Of a DNA stretch of 40,342 bases, positions 33,901 to 40,342 are shown one piece after another (the stretch's first letter is position 1; each line of letters begins with the position of its first letter). The stretch is from NCBI GenBank assembly GCA_016929525.1, contig JAFGIP010000017.1, forward strand, positions 1 to 40,342. The letters run 5' to 3'. The translations under genes and the position numbers were made by a program. This DNA comes from Bacteroidales bacterium. GTDB lineage: Bacteria; Bacteroidota; Bacteroidia; Bacteroidales; UBA10428. Below the pieces are notes generated by a model, which worked only from the letters and a program-made list of their open reading frames with translations, did no database searches and had not been told where the DNA came from.

Positions 33901-34472
33901 TGTTCTGTCGTCGGGGCTTCAACTTTTTGTATCTCATGCGATGTTCTGAATCCATCGAAAAAGTGCAGAAACGGAATCCTTGACTTTATAGCTGTTAAAT
34001 GAGCCACACCCGCAATATCCATGATCTCCTGAATACTTCCTGTTGCCAGTATTGCAAAACCGGTATGTCTTGTGCTCATCACATCACTATGATCACCGAA
34101 TATCGATAATGCCTGTGCTGCCAGACTTCTTGCAGATACATGAAAAACACCGGGTAATAATTCACCGGAAATTTTATACATGTTAGGGATCATTAATAAC
34201 AGACCCTGCGAAGCAGTATAAGTCGATGTAAGCGCCCCTGCCTGCAGTGAACCATGGACAGCACCCGCGGCTCCCCCTTCAGATTGCATCTCGGTTACTT
34301 TAACTACTTCACCAAATATGTTTTTTAATCCGTTTGCTGACCATTCATCAATGTATTCAGCCATTGTTGACGAGGGTGTAATAGGATATATTGCCGCTAC
34401 CTCGCTAAACATATATGCAATATATGAAGCTGCATAATTCCCATCACATGTTATGAAGTTTTTCTTGCTCAT
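30933..34472 (-). CDS. nifJ: pyruvate:ferredoxin (flavodoxin) oxidoreductase
   Basis: The 1179-aa single-chain enzyme oxidises pyruvate to acetyl-CoA and CO2, reducing ferredoxin or flavodoxin; all fused domains are present in order. The N-terminal pyrimidine-binding domain has YPITPSSTMAEYIDEWSA. The gamma and CoA-type domains follow, then two [4Fe-4S] motifs (CIQCNQCAYVCPHSC at about 705 and CTGCGVCADICPS at about 765). Next are the Cys-containing SGACAGCGETPYIK region of the third cluster and the TPP/Mg motif GGDGWAYDIGYGGLDHV. The C-terminal extension is that of the anaerobic PFOR family. The enzyme is oxygen-sensitive and points to anaerobic or facultative metabolism. TAATTTTG at 34531-34524 may be its -7 element. 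Confidence 0.96.
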   Translation of the reverse strand: MSKKNFITCDGNYAASYIAYMFSEVAAIYPITPSSTMAEYIDEWSANGLKNIFGEVVKVTEMQSEGGAAGAVHGSLQAGALTSTYTASQGLLLMIPNMYKISGELLPGVFHVSARSLAAQALSIFGDHSDVMSTRHTGFAILATGSIQEIMDIAGVAHLTAIKSRIPFLHFFDGFRTSHEIQKVEAPTTEQMKALVDYKALQEFRLRALNPEHPVTRGTAQNPDIYFQAREAANKFYLVVPDMVEAYMQEISKMTGREYHPFTYYGDPKAENIVIAMGSVTSTAKESVDYLNRQGKKVGLVSVHLYRPFSPKYLLNAIPESVNRIAILDRTKEPGANGEPLYLDICEVYYKKENAPLIVGGRYGLSSKDTTPMQIVSVFENLEQAEPKNRFTVGIVDDVTFTSLPLKEEISLEHKGTFEGKFYGIGSDGTVGANKNSIKIIGETTDKYAQAYFAYDSKKSGGITTSHLRFGDTPIRSTYLVNTPDFVACHVPAYLDKYDMLKGLKKNGTFLLNSIWDAEETKKRLPDHVKAYMAQNKINFYIINATEIATQIGLGNRTNTIMQSAFFKIANVIPYDQAVTEMKKAIVKTFGNKGEEIVRMNHMAVDKGGEVEKVEIPAEWAKLSTTPKSVKDNGLPEFIRNVANPINSLKGDDLPVSAFIGREDGTFPAGTTVYEKRGVAVDVPEWQPDNCIQCNQCAYVCPHSCIRPFLLDEKEASKLPKDTVLLETKGKGMEGLKYRIQVSPLDCTGCGVCADICPSKEKSLIMKHLGTQLSEKNNWEYLVNNVTYKTDRVDIMSSIKNSQYAQPLFEFSGACAGCGETPYIKLVTQLFGDRMIVANATGCSSIYGGTAPSTPYCTNAEGKGPAWANSLFEDNAEYGFGIATGVEKLRDRIAIKMKTAIEEGKISAATKEAFNEWIDARKDAEGSKAASAKVMAALKKENNPVTKEILDLEQYLIKKSVWVIGGDGWAYDIGYGGLDHVIASGEDVNLLVLDTEVYSNTGGQASKATPVGAVAKFAASGKKVRKKDLGAMAMTYGYVYVAQVAMGANMNQYFKALKEAEAYPGPSVIIAYAPCINHGLRAGMARAQEEQKRAVEAGYWHLYRYNPLLEPEGKNPFQLDSKEPKWENFQEFLNGEVRYTSLKKAFPKEAAELFIAAEENAKWRYNSYLRLASMEFSKE

Positions 34473-34523
34473 ACTAATATGCTTATTATTAATACTTTAT
34501 GGTATTTTATAAAAATAAGAGTA

Positions 34524-34531
34524 CAAAATTA
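34524..34531 (-). promoter_or_regulatory. -7 element of nifJ
   Basis: TAATTTTG on the minus strand matches TAnnTTTG and is 52 nt before the ATG. No clear TTTG is found at -33. Confidence 0.45.
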
Positions 34532-34618
34532 ACACAAATCACTATTTAATAAAGATGATATTTGACATTTCAGCTTATTCATTTTTATTTCAAATAAGCA
34601 TTGTTTAAGTTAACAAAA

Positions 34619-34650
34619 AAAGGGCGTATTCAAGTTAGAATGCACCCTTT
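34619..34650 (-). terminator. intrinsic terminator of rho
   Basis: On the minus strand AAAGGGTGCATTC pairs with GAATACGCCCTTT (one G-T, one C-A mismatch) with a 6-nt loop, and a run of Ts follows. It is 24 nt past the rho stop. Confidence 0.75.
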
Positions 34651-34673
34651 AAATGTCATCATGGATCTATATT

Positions 34674-36314
34674 TTATTCACCGTTCATTGAAATCAGGAA
34701 TTCTTCATTACTTTCTGTTTTAGAAAGTCTGTCTCTCAGAAATTCCATAGCTTCCAGCGAATTCATATCTGTAAGATACTTACGCAGTATCCATATTTTG
34801 TTGAGAACGTTTTTGTCGAGCAACAGATCTTCGCGTCTTGTACTTGAAGCAGTGATATCTACAGCGGGATAAATTCTTCTGTTCGAAAGTTTTCTGTCGA
34901 GCTGCAGTTCCATATTACCTGTTCCCTTGAACTCTTCAAAAATAACATCATCCATTTTTGAACCGGTTTCTGTTAGAGCTGTAGCTATGATTGTGAGCGA
35001 ACCTCCGTTTTCGATATTTCGAGCAGCACCGAAAAATCTTTTTGGTTTGTGCAAGGCGTTCGCATCCACCCCCCCCGAAAGTACTTTACCCGATGCAGGG
35101 GCAACTGTATTATATGCTCTGGCCAGCCTGGTAATTGAGTCAAGAAGAATTACAACGTCATGTCCGCATTCAACCATGCGTTTTGCCTTCTCAAGTACTA
35201 TATTCGAAACGCGAACGTGTCTTTCAGCCGGTTCATCAAATGTAGATGAAATAACCTCACCTTTTACATTACGAGCCATATCGGTAACCTCTTCCGGACG
35301 TTCATCGATAAGTAATACGATCAGGTATGTCTCCGGATGATTTGAAGCAATTGCATTGGCTATATCTTGCAGTAATATCGTTTTACCAGTTTTCGGCTGG
35401 GCAACAATTAATCCGCGTTGACCTTTACCAATCGGAGAAAACATATCTATTACCCTGGCCGATAATGCTCCTTGTTCATCAGGTCGGATCAAAGTATATT
35501 TTTCATTTGGAAATAAAGGTGTCAGATAATCAAATGGCACCCTGTCGCGAATATAACCCGGATCACGGCCATTTATTTCTTCAACTTTTATTAAAGGGAA
35601 ATATTTTTCACCCTCTTTTGGAGGTCTGATGGTTCCTGTCACAGTATCACCGGTTTTTAAACCGAATAGTTTTATTTGTGATTGTGATACGTAAATATCA
35701 TCCGGTGAATTGAGATAATTATAATCTGCAGAGCGTAAAAATCCATAACCGTCAGGCATTATTTCCAGAACGCCCGAGTTGCTTATCAATCCATCGAAAT
35801 CGAGGGCCCTGTCAACTTTACGTTCATCAGCGAATTTAATTTTAATCTCGCTTTCAGTGGTTATGGTTTTATGGTTGCTTTGAGATTCTTCCTTTTCGGG
35901 TCTATATGATGATTTGGGTTCTTCATCCTTAAAATCTTCATCATAAGATGAATTATCGTAATCCAGTTTCATATTAGCTTCAACCTCAGCAACAGCAGCA
36001 TCAATTCTATCAGATCCTGACGGTTTTTCAATCTTTTTATCGATTCGTCTTCTTTTGGCACGTATCTTTTTATCATCCCTGCCTTGATGAACATGCTGCT
36101 GTGTTCTGATTTCCGGGGACTGCTCAGCCGGAGTGTCAGGCTTTGTTTCTTTCCCGGATTTTTTACTTTCAGTAGCGGTAATTGCCTGCTGATCTAAGAT
36201 CTTATAAATCAGATCCTGCTTACGAAGCGAATCAACCCTTTTAATTTTCAAATCTTTAGCTATCTCTCGTAAGTCAGAGACAAGCTTTTTATTCAACTCA
36301 AGAATGTCGTACAT
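34674..36314 (-). CDS. rho: transcription termination factor Rho with long insertion
   Basis: The 546-aa protein keeps all Rho parts. The Rho_N helical domain is about 1-45. A polar, charged insertion follows (about 50-165: many Glu, Lys, Ser, Arg, no fold). The RNA-binding cold-shock domain spans about 175-255 ([15 protein letters not shown]...[11 protein letters not shown]). The hexameric ATPase has Walker A PKTGKT (about 320) and the Walker [14 protein letters not shown], with Q-loop and R-loop segments thereafter. Insertions of this kind are usual in Bacteroidota, and in B. thetaiotaomicron the disordered region is reported to drive phase separation of Rho. TAAATTTG at 36472-36465 would give a leader of about 140 nt, which could be a site for autoregulation. 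Confidence 0.95.
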   Translation of the reverse strand: MYDILELNKKLVSDLREIAKDLKIKRVDSLRKQDLIYKILDQQAITATESKKSGKETKPDTPAEQSPEIRTQQHVHQGRDDKKIRAKRRRIDKKIEKPSGSDRIDAAVAEVEANMKLDYDNSSYDEDFKDEEPKSSYRPEKEESQSNHKTITTESEIKIKFADERKVDRALDFDGLISNSGVLEIMPDGYGFLRSADYNYLNSPDDIYVSQSQIKLFGLKTGDTVTGTIRPPKEGEKYFPLIKVEEINGRDPGYIRDRVPFDYLTPLFPNEKYTLIRPDEQGALSARVIDMFSPIGKGQRGLIVAQPKTGKTILLQDIANAIASNHPETYLIVLLIDERPEEVTDMARNVKGEVISSTFDEPAERHVRVSNIVLEKAKRMVECGHDVVILLDSITRLARAYNTVAPASGKVLSGGVDANALHKPKRFFGAARNIENGGSLTIIATALTETGSKMDDVIFEEFKGTGNMELQLDRKLSNRRIYPAVDITASSTRREDLLLDKNVLNKIWILRKYLTDMNSLEAMEFLRDRLSKTESNEEFLISMNGE

Positions 36315-36622
36315 AGATATAAACGGAAATTAATAATTATATTAAATCTTAACTAACGGTAAAGAAATTATAAAATCGGGGTTTTTGTTTTGAACAAGTA
36401 CTTTCAACATCGGGAAAGTCTTTGCAATAATACGGATTTAGTTATAATATCCAAAATATTCTGACAAATTTATTTTCAGTGAAATATAAAGATGGATAAT
36501 TTTTACTATTTTTAATCGCTTTTTCAGGGGAACAAAGTGGGTGATTTTACGTATTCTGTTTAGGTTCTGTTAAAACCAAATATATTGCAACCATTATGAT
36601 GCTTACTTGACACCCTTTCATC
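36315..36622. promoter_or_regulatory. divergent promoter region rho / rpoD
   Basis: This 308-nt AT-rich region separates rho (-) and rpoD (+). The clearest element is TAAATTTG on the minus strand at 36465-36472. On the plus strand I see only an imperfect TATATTGC near 36580. No other gene, repeat or riboswitch was recognised. Confidence 0.45.
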
Positions 36623-37486
36623 ATGAGACAACTTAAAATTATTAAGCAGGTCACCAATCGCGATACTCCGTCTCTCGATAAATATCTACATGAAATAGGA
36701 AAAGAAGAATTAATTAATGCCGAGCAGGAAGTTGAACTCGCAAGACGAATTAAAAAAGGTGACCAGACTGCTTTAAACAAACTCATTAAGGCAAATTTGC
36801 GTTTTGTAGTTTCAGTGTCAAAACAGTATCAAAATCAAGGCCTTAGCCTGCCCGATCTCATTAACGAAGGTAATCTGGGCTTGATTAAAGCTGCACAACG
36901 TTTCGATGAAACCCGGGGATTTAAATTTATTTCTTACGCTGTTTGGTGGATAAGGCAATCCATATTACAGGCTCTCGCTGAACAGGCACGAATTGTCAGG
37001 TTACCGTTAAATAAAATAGGTTCGATCAATAAAATAAACAGAACATTTTCTGACCTGGAGCAAAAATTTGAGAGAGAACCTTCTGTACAGGAGATTGCAC
37101 AAGTACTGGAGATGGCTCCTGAAGAAGTAAAGGAATCACTGAAAAGTTCCGGAAGACACGTATCCATGGATGCTCCAATTATTCAGGATGAAGAGGGAAC
37201 TCTATATGATGTGATGCTAAGCAAGGATACACCGCCACCTGATAAGGGTTTACTTAATGATTCTCTGAGAAAAGAAATTGAAAGGGCTTTGTCAACGCTG
37301 ACATACAGGGAAGCAAACATTGTCAGGTTGTATTTCGGTTTGAACGGGAAACATCCGCATACCCTCGAAGAAATAGGTGAAGAATTCAATCTTACCCGTG
37401 AACGCGTAAGGCAGATTAAAGAAAAAGCAATAAAACGATTGAAAAATGCTACGCGCAGCAAAAATCTGAAAACTTATCTGGGATAA
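36623..37486 (+). CDS. rpoD: primary sigma factor (RpoD/SigA, Bacteroidota type)
   Basis: The 287-aa sigma-70 has region 1.2 ([31 protein letters not shown]), region 2 with the -10-melting helix ([39 protein letters not shown]), region 3 ([29 protein letters not shown]) and region 4.2 ([28 protein letters not shown]). It begins directly before region 1.2, so region 1.1 is absent, as in Bacteroidota primary sigma factors that read TTTG/TAnnTTTG promoters. The promoters found elsewhere in this window match that specificity. Confidence 0.95.
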   Translation: MRQLKIIKQVTNRDTPSLDKYLHEIGKEELINAEQEVELARRIKKGDQTALNKLIKANLRFVVSVSKQYQNQGLSLPDLINEGNLGLIKAAQRFDETRGFKFISYAVWWIRQSILQALAEQARIVRLPLNKIGSINKINRTFSDLEQKFEREPSVQEIAQVLEMAPEEVKESLKSSGRHVSMDAPIIQDEEGTLYDVMLSKDTPPPDKGLLNDSLRKEIERALSTLTYREANIVRLYFGLNGKHPHTLEEIGEEFNLTRERVRQIKEKAIKRLKNATRSKNLKTYLG

Positions 37487-37564
37487 GATCAAATCAAAAC
37501 TGATAACTAATTATTTTCATCTTTCGAAAAATTTAAGTGAATGCATTATTTTAGCGATCAAAAA

Positions 37565-38215
37565 ATGAATCGCTATATTGCACCTTCCATATTAGCAGCA
37601 GATTTTAATAATCTTGAAAGGGATGTATCCTTGATCAATGAATCGAATGCAACCTGGTTGCACTGTGACATTATGGATGGTGTATATGTACCTAATATTT
37701 CTTTCGGAATACCGGTTGTTGAGGCATTAAGTAAAATCTCCGAAAAACCTCTTGATGTGCACCTTATGATTGTTGAACCTGAAAAATATGTTGACAGGTT
37801 TTGCAATGTCAGACCGGATTTTCTTACAGTCCATTATGAGGCATGTAAACACTTGAACCGAACAGTTAATCATATAAAAGAAAATGGCGTTAAAGCCGGA
37901 GTATCCGTTAATCCCCATACTCCTGTTGAATTACTTACGGAAATAATTTCAGAAGTAGATCTTGTATTAATCATGAGTGTTAATCCAGGTTTCGGTGGCC
38001 AATCATTTATTAAAGGATCATTAAGAAAAATTGAAAAAGCCAGGACACTTATCACTACTTCCGGTTCCAGGGCACTTATTCAGGTCGACGGGGGTATTAC
38101 TACCAAAAATGCCGGTAAAATATTCGCAGCGGGAGCTGATATCCTTGTTGCCGGAACTTCAGTATTTCACTCATCTGATCCGAAAAAGGCAATCGACGAT
38201 ATGCTAAATAGTTAA
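37565..38215 (+). CDS. rpe: ribulose-phosphate 3-epimerase
   Basis: With the ATG at 37565 the protein is 216 aa: MNRYIAPSILAADFNNLERDV. The upstream ATG at 37541 adds eight unlike residues and lies before or within a TATTTTAG promoter-like element at 37547. The TIM-barrel signatures are all present: LHCDIMDGVYVPNISFG, VHLMIVEP, and LVLIMSVNPGFGGQSFI with metal-binding His and Asp residues, then VDGGI and GADILVAGTSVF at the phosphate site. It interconverts ribulose-5-P and xylulose-5-P in the pentose phosphate pathway. Its stop TAA overlaps the opposite gene's stop by 4 nt. Confidence 0.93.
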   Translation: MNRYIAPSILAADFNNLERDVSLINESNATWLHCDIMDGVYVPNISFGIPVVEALSKISEKPLDVHLMIVEPEKYVDRFCNVRPDFLTVHYEACKHLNRTVNHIKENGVKAGVSVNPHTPVELLTEIISEVDLVLIMSVNPGFGGQSFIKGSLRKIEKARTLITTSGSRALIQVDGGITTKNAGKIFAAGADILVAGTSVFHSSDPKKAIDDMLNS

Positions 38216-39414
38216 GATTTATTTAAATAATCGGATAAGTAAGAATATTTACCGGTAAGATTTCCTTTTTTTAAAATGGTTGCACCATTAATCATTTCCG
38301 ACTCAGCACATGAAAGTAATTCAGGAATTACAATATTTTTAAGTTTTTCCCCAAAATCCGCCGAAGCATCCCTGGGTAATTCTCCCGGAAGATTATCCAC
38401 TGACATGACCGTAAGATGATCACCGGTAAATGGCTCTGTTTCAATTTCATTGTACCTGTCATATCCATAAAATGGATGTTCAATACTTGATGCACGCACT
38501 GTGGAAGGAATCGGATATTTTATATCACAGCTGATATCGGCAATCATTTTAATGTTAAAATCGGGATGTTTCATCTGATCGGGGGTTAAAATTACAGGAG
38601 AACGATTATCCCAGTAATGGCAAGCAATAAAGATATCAGCTGCTTTTGCAAAGCGGAAGAAATCGGAAATATAGTCTTCAGGGTTTTCAACAAAATCTTT
38701 AAAGAAAAACTTTTTACCTCTCTTATGTTTTGTATAATGCTGAGGGCCTATCTGGCAAAAAACACTTTCTGAGAAATACTCATTGATGAATTCATGTGGT
38801 GTAACCTTTTTAATGCCGCAAAGTTTAAATATTTCAATAGCTCCTGTTGCTACCCTGCCTTCACCTGTTACTACAAATTTTACTGGTTTTGTAAAGGTAA
38901 CCTCAGCCAGTTCACTCTTTAATTCAATTATGTCAGTGCATTTATAAGCAGGCTTAAGGTTGAAATTACCTGTTTGCATTCCATATGCGATCAATACATT
39001 GTAAGCACCCACGATACCTGCCCAGTATCCAAAGGTTATAACCCTTTCATTGTTTTTGACCAGATATTCATAGTCGATAAGAGTAATTCCCTGCTCAGAA
39101 CATTTTTTAAGAAGTTGTCGGTTATAAGCCTGCATTTTGGCAGTATGTGAAAACATAAGATATATTTTATCTTCCAATAGCGACTGAATTTCCACTTCCT
39201 TTATCCCCAATAAGATATCGCAATTATCAATATCTCTAACAATATGCAAACCTTCATTTAAATATTCCTCATCAGTGAATGATCTTATACTGCTGCTTTG
39301 GACCACAAAGGTATGCTCCGGATATTGTTTACACAGATCCCTGACTTGTCCGGGAATAAGAGTGACACGTCTGTCAAGTGGAACTTTTGTTTCTCTCAGA
39401 ATGCCAATTGTCAT
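38212..39414 (-). CDS. saccharopine-dehydrogenase/alanine-dehydrogenase-like NAD(P) oxidoreductase
   Basis: The 400-aa protein has an N-terminal domain of the alanine dehydrogenase/transhydrogenase type (GILRETKVPLDRRVTLIPGQVRDL), a Rossmann NAD site (VVTGEGRVATGAIEIFKLCGIKKV, about 190-212), and a C-terminal VDNLPGELPRDASADFGEKL. The last segment is characteristic of lysine-forming saccharopine dehydrogenase and lysine-ketoglutarate reductase. The GxGxxxxG spacing departs slightly from consensus. It could act in lysine metabolism or be an uncharacterised dehydrogenase of the same fold; no partner gene is near. Monocistronic, convergent with rpe. Confidence 0.75.
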   Translation of the reverse strand: MTIGILRETKVPLDRRVTLIPGQVRDLCKQYPEHTFVVQSSSIRSFTDEEYLNEGLHIVRDIDNCDILLGIKEVEIQSLLEDKIYLMFSHTAKMQAYNRQLLKKCSEQGITLIDYEYLVKNNERVITFGYWAGIVGAYNVLIAYGMQTGNFNLKPAYKCTDIIELKSELAEVTFTKPVKFVVTGEGRVATGAIEIFKLCGIKKVTPHEFINEYFSESVFCQIGPQHYTKHKRGKKFFFKDFVENPEDYISDFFRFAKAADIFIACHYWDNRSPVILTPDQMKHPDFNIKMIADISCDIKYPIPSTVRASSIEHPFYGYDRYNEIETEPFTGDHLTVMSVDNLPGELPRDASADFGEKLKNIVIPELLSCAESEMINGATILKKGNLTGKYSYLSDYLNKS

Positions 39415-39485
39415 TTTTAAAAAAGTTTATTCAACTAAAATAATTGTAATGGTTTATTTAATCATCACTTTGCAATAAAGATTTG

Positions 39486-39493
39486 TAAATTTG
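39486..39493 (+). promoter_or_regulatory. -7 element of the tmRNA gene
   Basis: TAAATTTG matches TAnnTTTG, 11 nt before the mature 5' end at 39504. A TTTG at 39469 is too near for the usual -33 spacing. Confidence 0.6.
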
Positions 39494-39503
39494 CACATTC
39501 ACC

Positions 39504-39913
39504 GGGGCTGATTTTGGTTTTGACAGCAAGTTGAACTGGTGAGTAAGCATGCCGGGCAACGCACTTTATCCCGTAATCCTGTGGTGCAACAAATTTAGTT
39601 GGCGAATCTAATTACGCGCTTGCAGCTTAATCGAAGTATAGTAGATTAGCTCCCGATAGCTATCGGGATTCCCGATATTAGATATTGGGACAAGCTGTTC
39701 CACCAAAACCTTTCCCTTCGGTTTTGGAGCCTGGGGCACACGTGAGTCGGGGATAGTATAGCAAACTCCCTTAATGCTGTGCGAAATTTAAAGGGATAAG
39801 TCTGAATTCGGCTGTCTGTTGCTAGGTTCAGGTTGAAAACCAATAACAGAATAAGCATGTAGAAAGCTTATGGGTTGCTTGTTTGGACCCGGGTTCGACT
39901 CCCGGCAGCTCCA
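39504..39913 (+). ncRNA. ssrA: tmRNA (SsrA)
   Basis: The 410-nt gene begins GGGGCTGATTTTGGTTTTGAC and ends in the tRNA-like part with a T-arm (GGACCCGGGTTCGACTCCCGG) and CAGCTCC. The acceptor stem GGGGCTG/CAGCTCC closes with one G-T pair; CCA is not encoded. The tag frame, resumed at GGC 39601 and stopped at TAA 39628, encodes GESNYALAA, matching Bacteroidota tags that end NYALAA. Between tag and tRNA-like part are stem-loops that should be the pseudoknots. One, at 39651-39668, is a perfect TCCCGATAG/CTATCGGGA palindrome. It rescues stalled ribosomes and tags the products for proteolysis. Confidence 0.97.
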
Positions 39914-39998
39914 CAAAACAGTTTTGAGTGTGAGTATTGAGCAAGGGCGAAATACTCCACAATGAAAAACTGTTTTGTCCCTTAATACTCACTCTCAC
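39913..39998. repeat. two interleaved inverted repeats after tmRNA
   Basis: ACAAAACAGTTTT (39913-39925) is perfectly complementary to AAAACTGTTTTGT (39966-39978). Interleaved with them, GTGAGTATT (from 39930) and a later AAGGG (39943-39947) are complementary to CCCTTAATACTCAC (39979-39992). The order a-b-a'-b' cannot form nested stems and would be a pseudoknot if both paired in one RNA. A second AATACTC at 39951 offers an alternative partner for b. Confidence 0.5.
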
Positions 39999-40185
39999 AT
40001 TTATCCGCCGAAACGCATATGAAGGTGGACTCACACTGATGTTCGATTTTGAAAAACTAATAGCAGAAATAAATTTTAAAAATAATTCCGGGAAATTAAC
40101 CTTCATAAAAAAGCAATAATCTTATATTTACTCTTGTTTATCTGTAAGGGGTAATTCTTAAATCGTTAAACTAAATTATATAATT

Positions 40186-40342
40186 ATGAAGCTTCTGCCA
40201 TTTATTTTATCTGCCGTTATTGCGCAATATTGTTTTGCCGCGGATTCAATCAATAAAATAGAAGATAACACAAAAGTTACGGAATCACAATCAACGGAAA
40301 AAGACCTGATTATTTACTATAAAAATGATTTTGAAAAGAGCG
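40186..40342 (+). CDS. secreted protein, N-terminal part only (cut by window edge)
   Basis: From the ATG at 40186 the visible 52 codons encode a signal peptide (MKLLPFILSAVIAQYCFAAD, likely cut after the second Ala of FAA) and a polar continuation (DSINKIEDNTKV...TEKDLIIYYKNDFEKS) that stays open to the window end. The exported nature is visible; the family is not. It lies 272 nt after tmRNA. Confidence 0.65.
   Translation, partial: MKLLPFILSAVIAQYCFAADSINKIEDNTKVTESQSTEKDLIIYYKNDFEKS

Noticed and set aside
39870-39913. Separate tRNA gene
   Set aside because: The T-arm and acceptor pair with the 5' end at 39504, so it is the tRNA-like half of tmRNA.
39646-40119. Short ORFs over and after tmRNA (39646-39858, 39828-40106, 39937-40119)
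   Set aside because: They are inside a functional RNA or inverted repeats and have no family features or good starts.

Overview
This window is a piece of a Bacteroidota chromosome, most likely from the Bacteroidales/Marinilabiliales side. The evidence is mutually consistent: several genes are preceded by the phylum's -7 promoter element TAnnTTTG; the primary sigma factor is short (287 aa) and lacks region 1.1; Rho carries a long low-complexity insertion; the tmRNA tag is GESNYALAA; and Bacteroidota families such as DUF4199 are present. The species is not identifiable from the sequence alone. Most of the window is ordinary core chromosome, with one small accessory locus at 14-18.2 kb.

Layout. 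At 0-1 kb there is a REP-associated transposase (RAYT) framed by exact 66-nt palindromic repeats. At 1-5.2 kb on + lie a lipoprotein, a secreted carboxypeptidase-regulatory-domain protein, a GHMP (glucuronokinase-like) sugar kinase and GalU, ending in a near-perfect bidirectional hairpin. At 5.2-7.8 kb on - is a DUF4199 protein plus two family-2 glycosyltransferases. At 7.9 kb is the SRP RNA. A VOC protein and a zinc-ribbon methyltransferase follow. At 9.6-13.9 kb is ilvDBN behind a complete leader-peptide attenuator (20 codons, 12 of them Ile/Val/Leu, with mutually exclusive hairpins). ilvC lies on the opposite strand at 18.4-19.9 kb.

The most interesting part lies between ilvN and ilvC. Three overlapping or nearly overlapping genes encode two radical SAM proteins with SPASM-type C-terminal cysteines and a third protein that keeps a C-terminal SPASM-like cysteine set but has no CxxxCxxC radical SAM motif. 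They are followed by a 99-aa precursor-like peptide with a twin-arginine-like hydrophobic leader, a cysteine, and a 43-residue tail containing 20 Tyr and 9 Asp. Every one of the nine Asp has a Tyr two residues before it (Y-X-D), and the first five units are in perfect tandem. This is what a substrate of a cyclophane (Omega1-X2-X3 type) forming radical SAM system could look like, exported as a Tat substrate or lipoprotein. I do not recognise it as a described family. Next to it is a separate two-gene unit: a SLATT-like two-TM protein followed after 5 nt by a 23-aa microprotein containing eight consecutive prolines.

At 20-40 kb come an AraC regulator, a rhomboid protease, a YD-repeat-like secreted protein, TsaC, TrkH/TrkA, ComEC, a dihydroorotate-dehydrogenase-like protein, Def/RuvX, pyruvate:ferredoxin oxidoreductase, Rho, RpoD, Rpe, a saccharopine/alanine-dehydrogenase-like oxidoreductase, tmRNA (ssrA), and the start of a secreted protein cut by the window edge. 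Pyruvate:ferredoxin oxidoreductase suggests an anaerobic or facultative lifestyle. No CRISPR array, prophage or standard tRNA gene was found.
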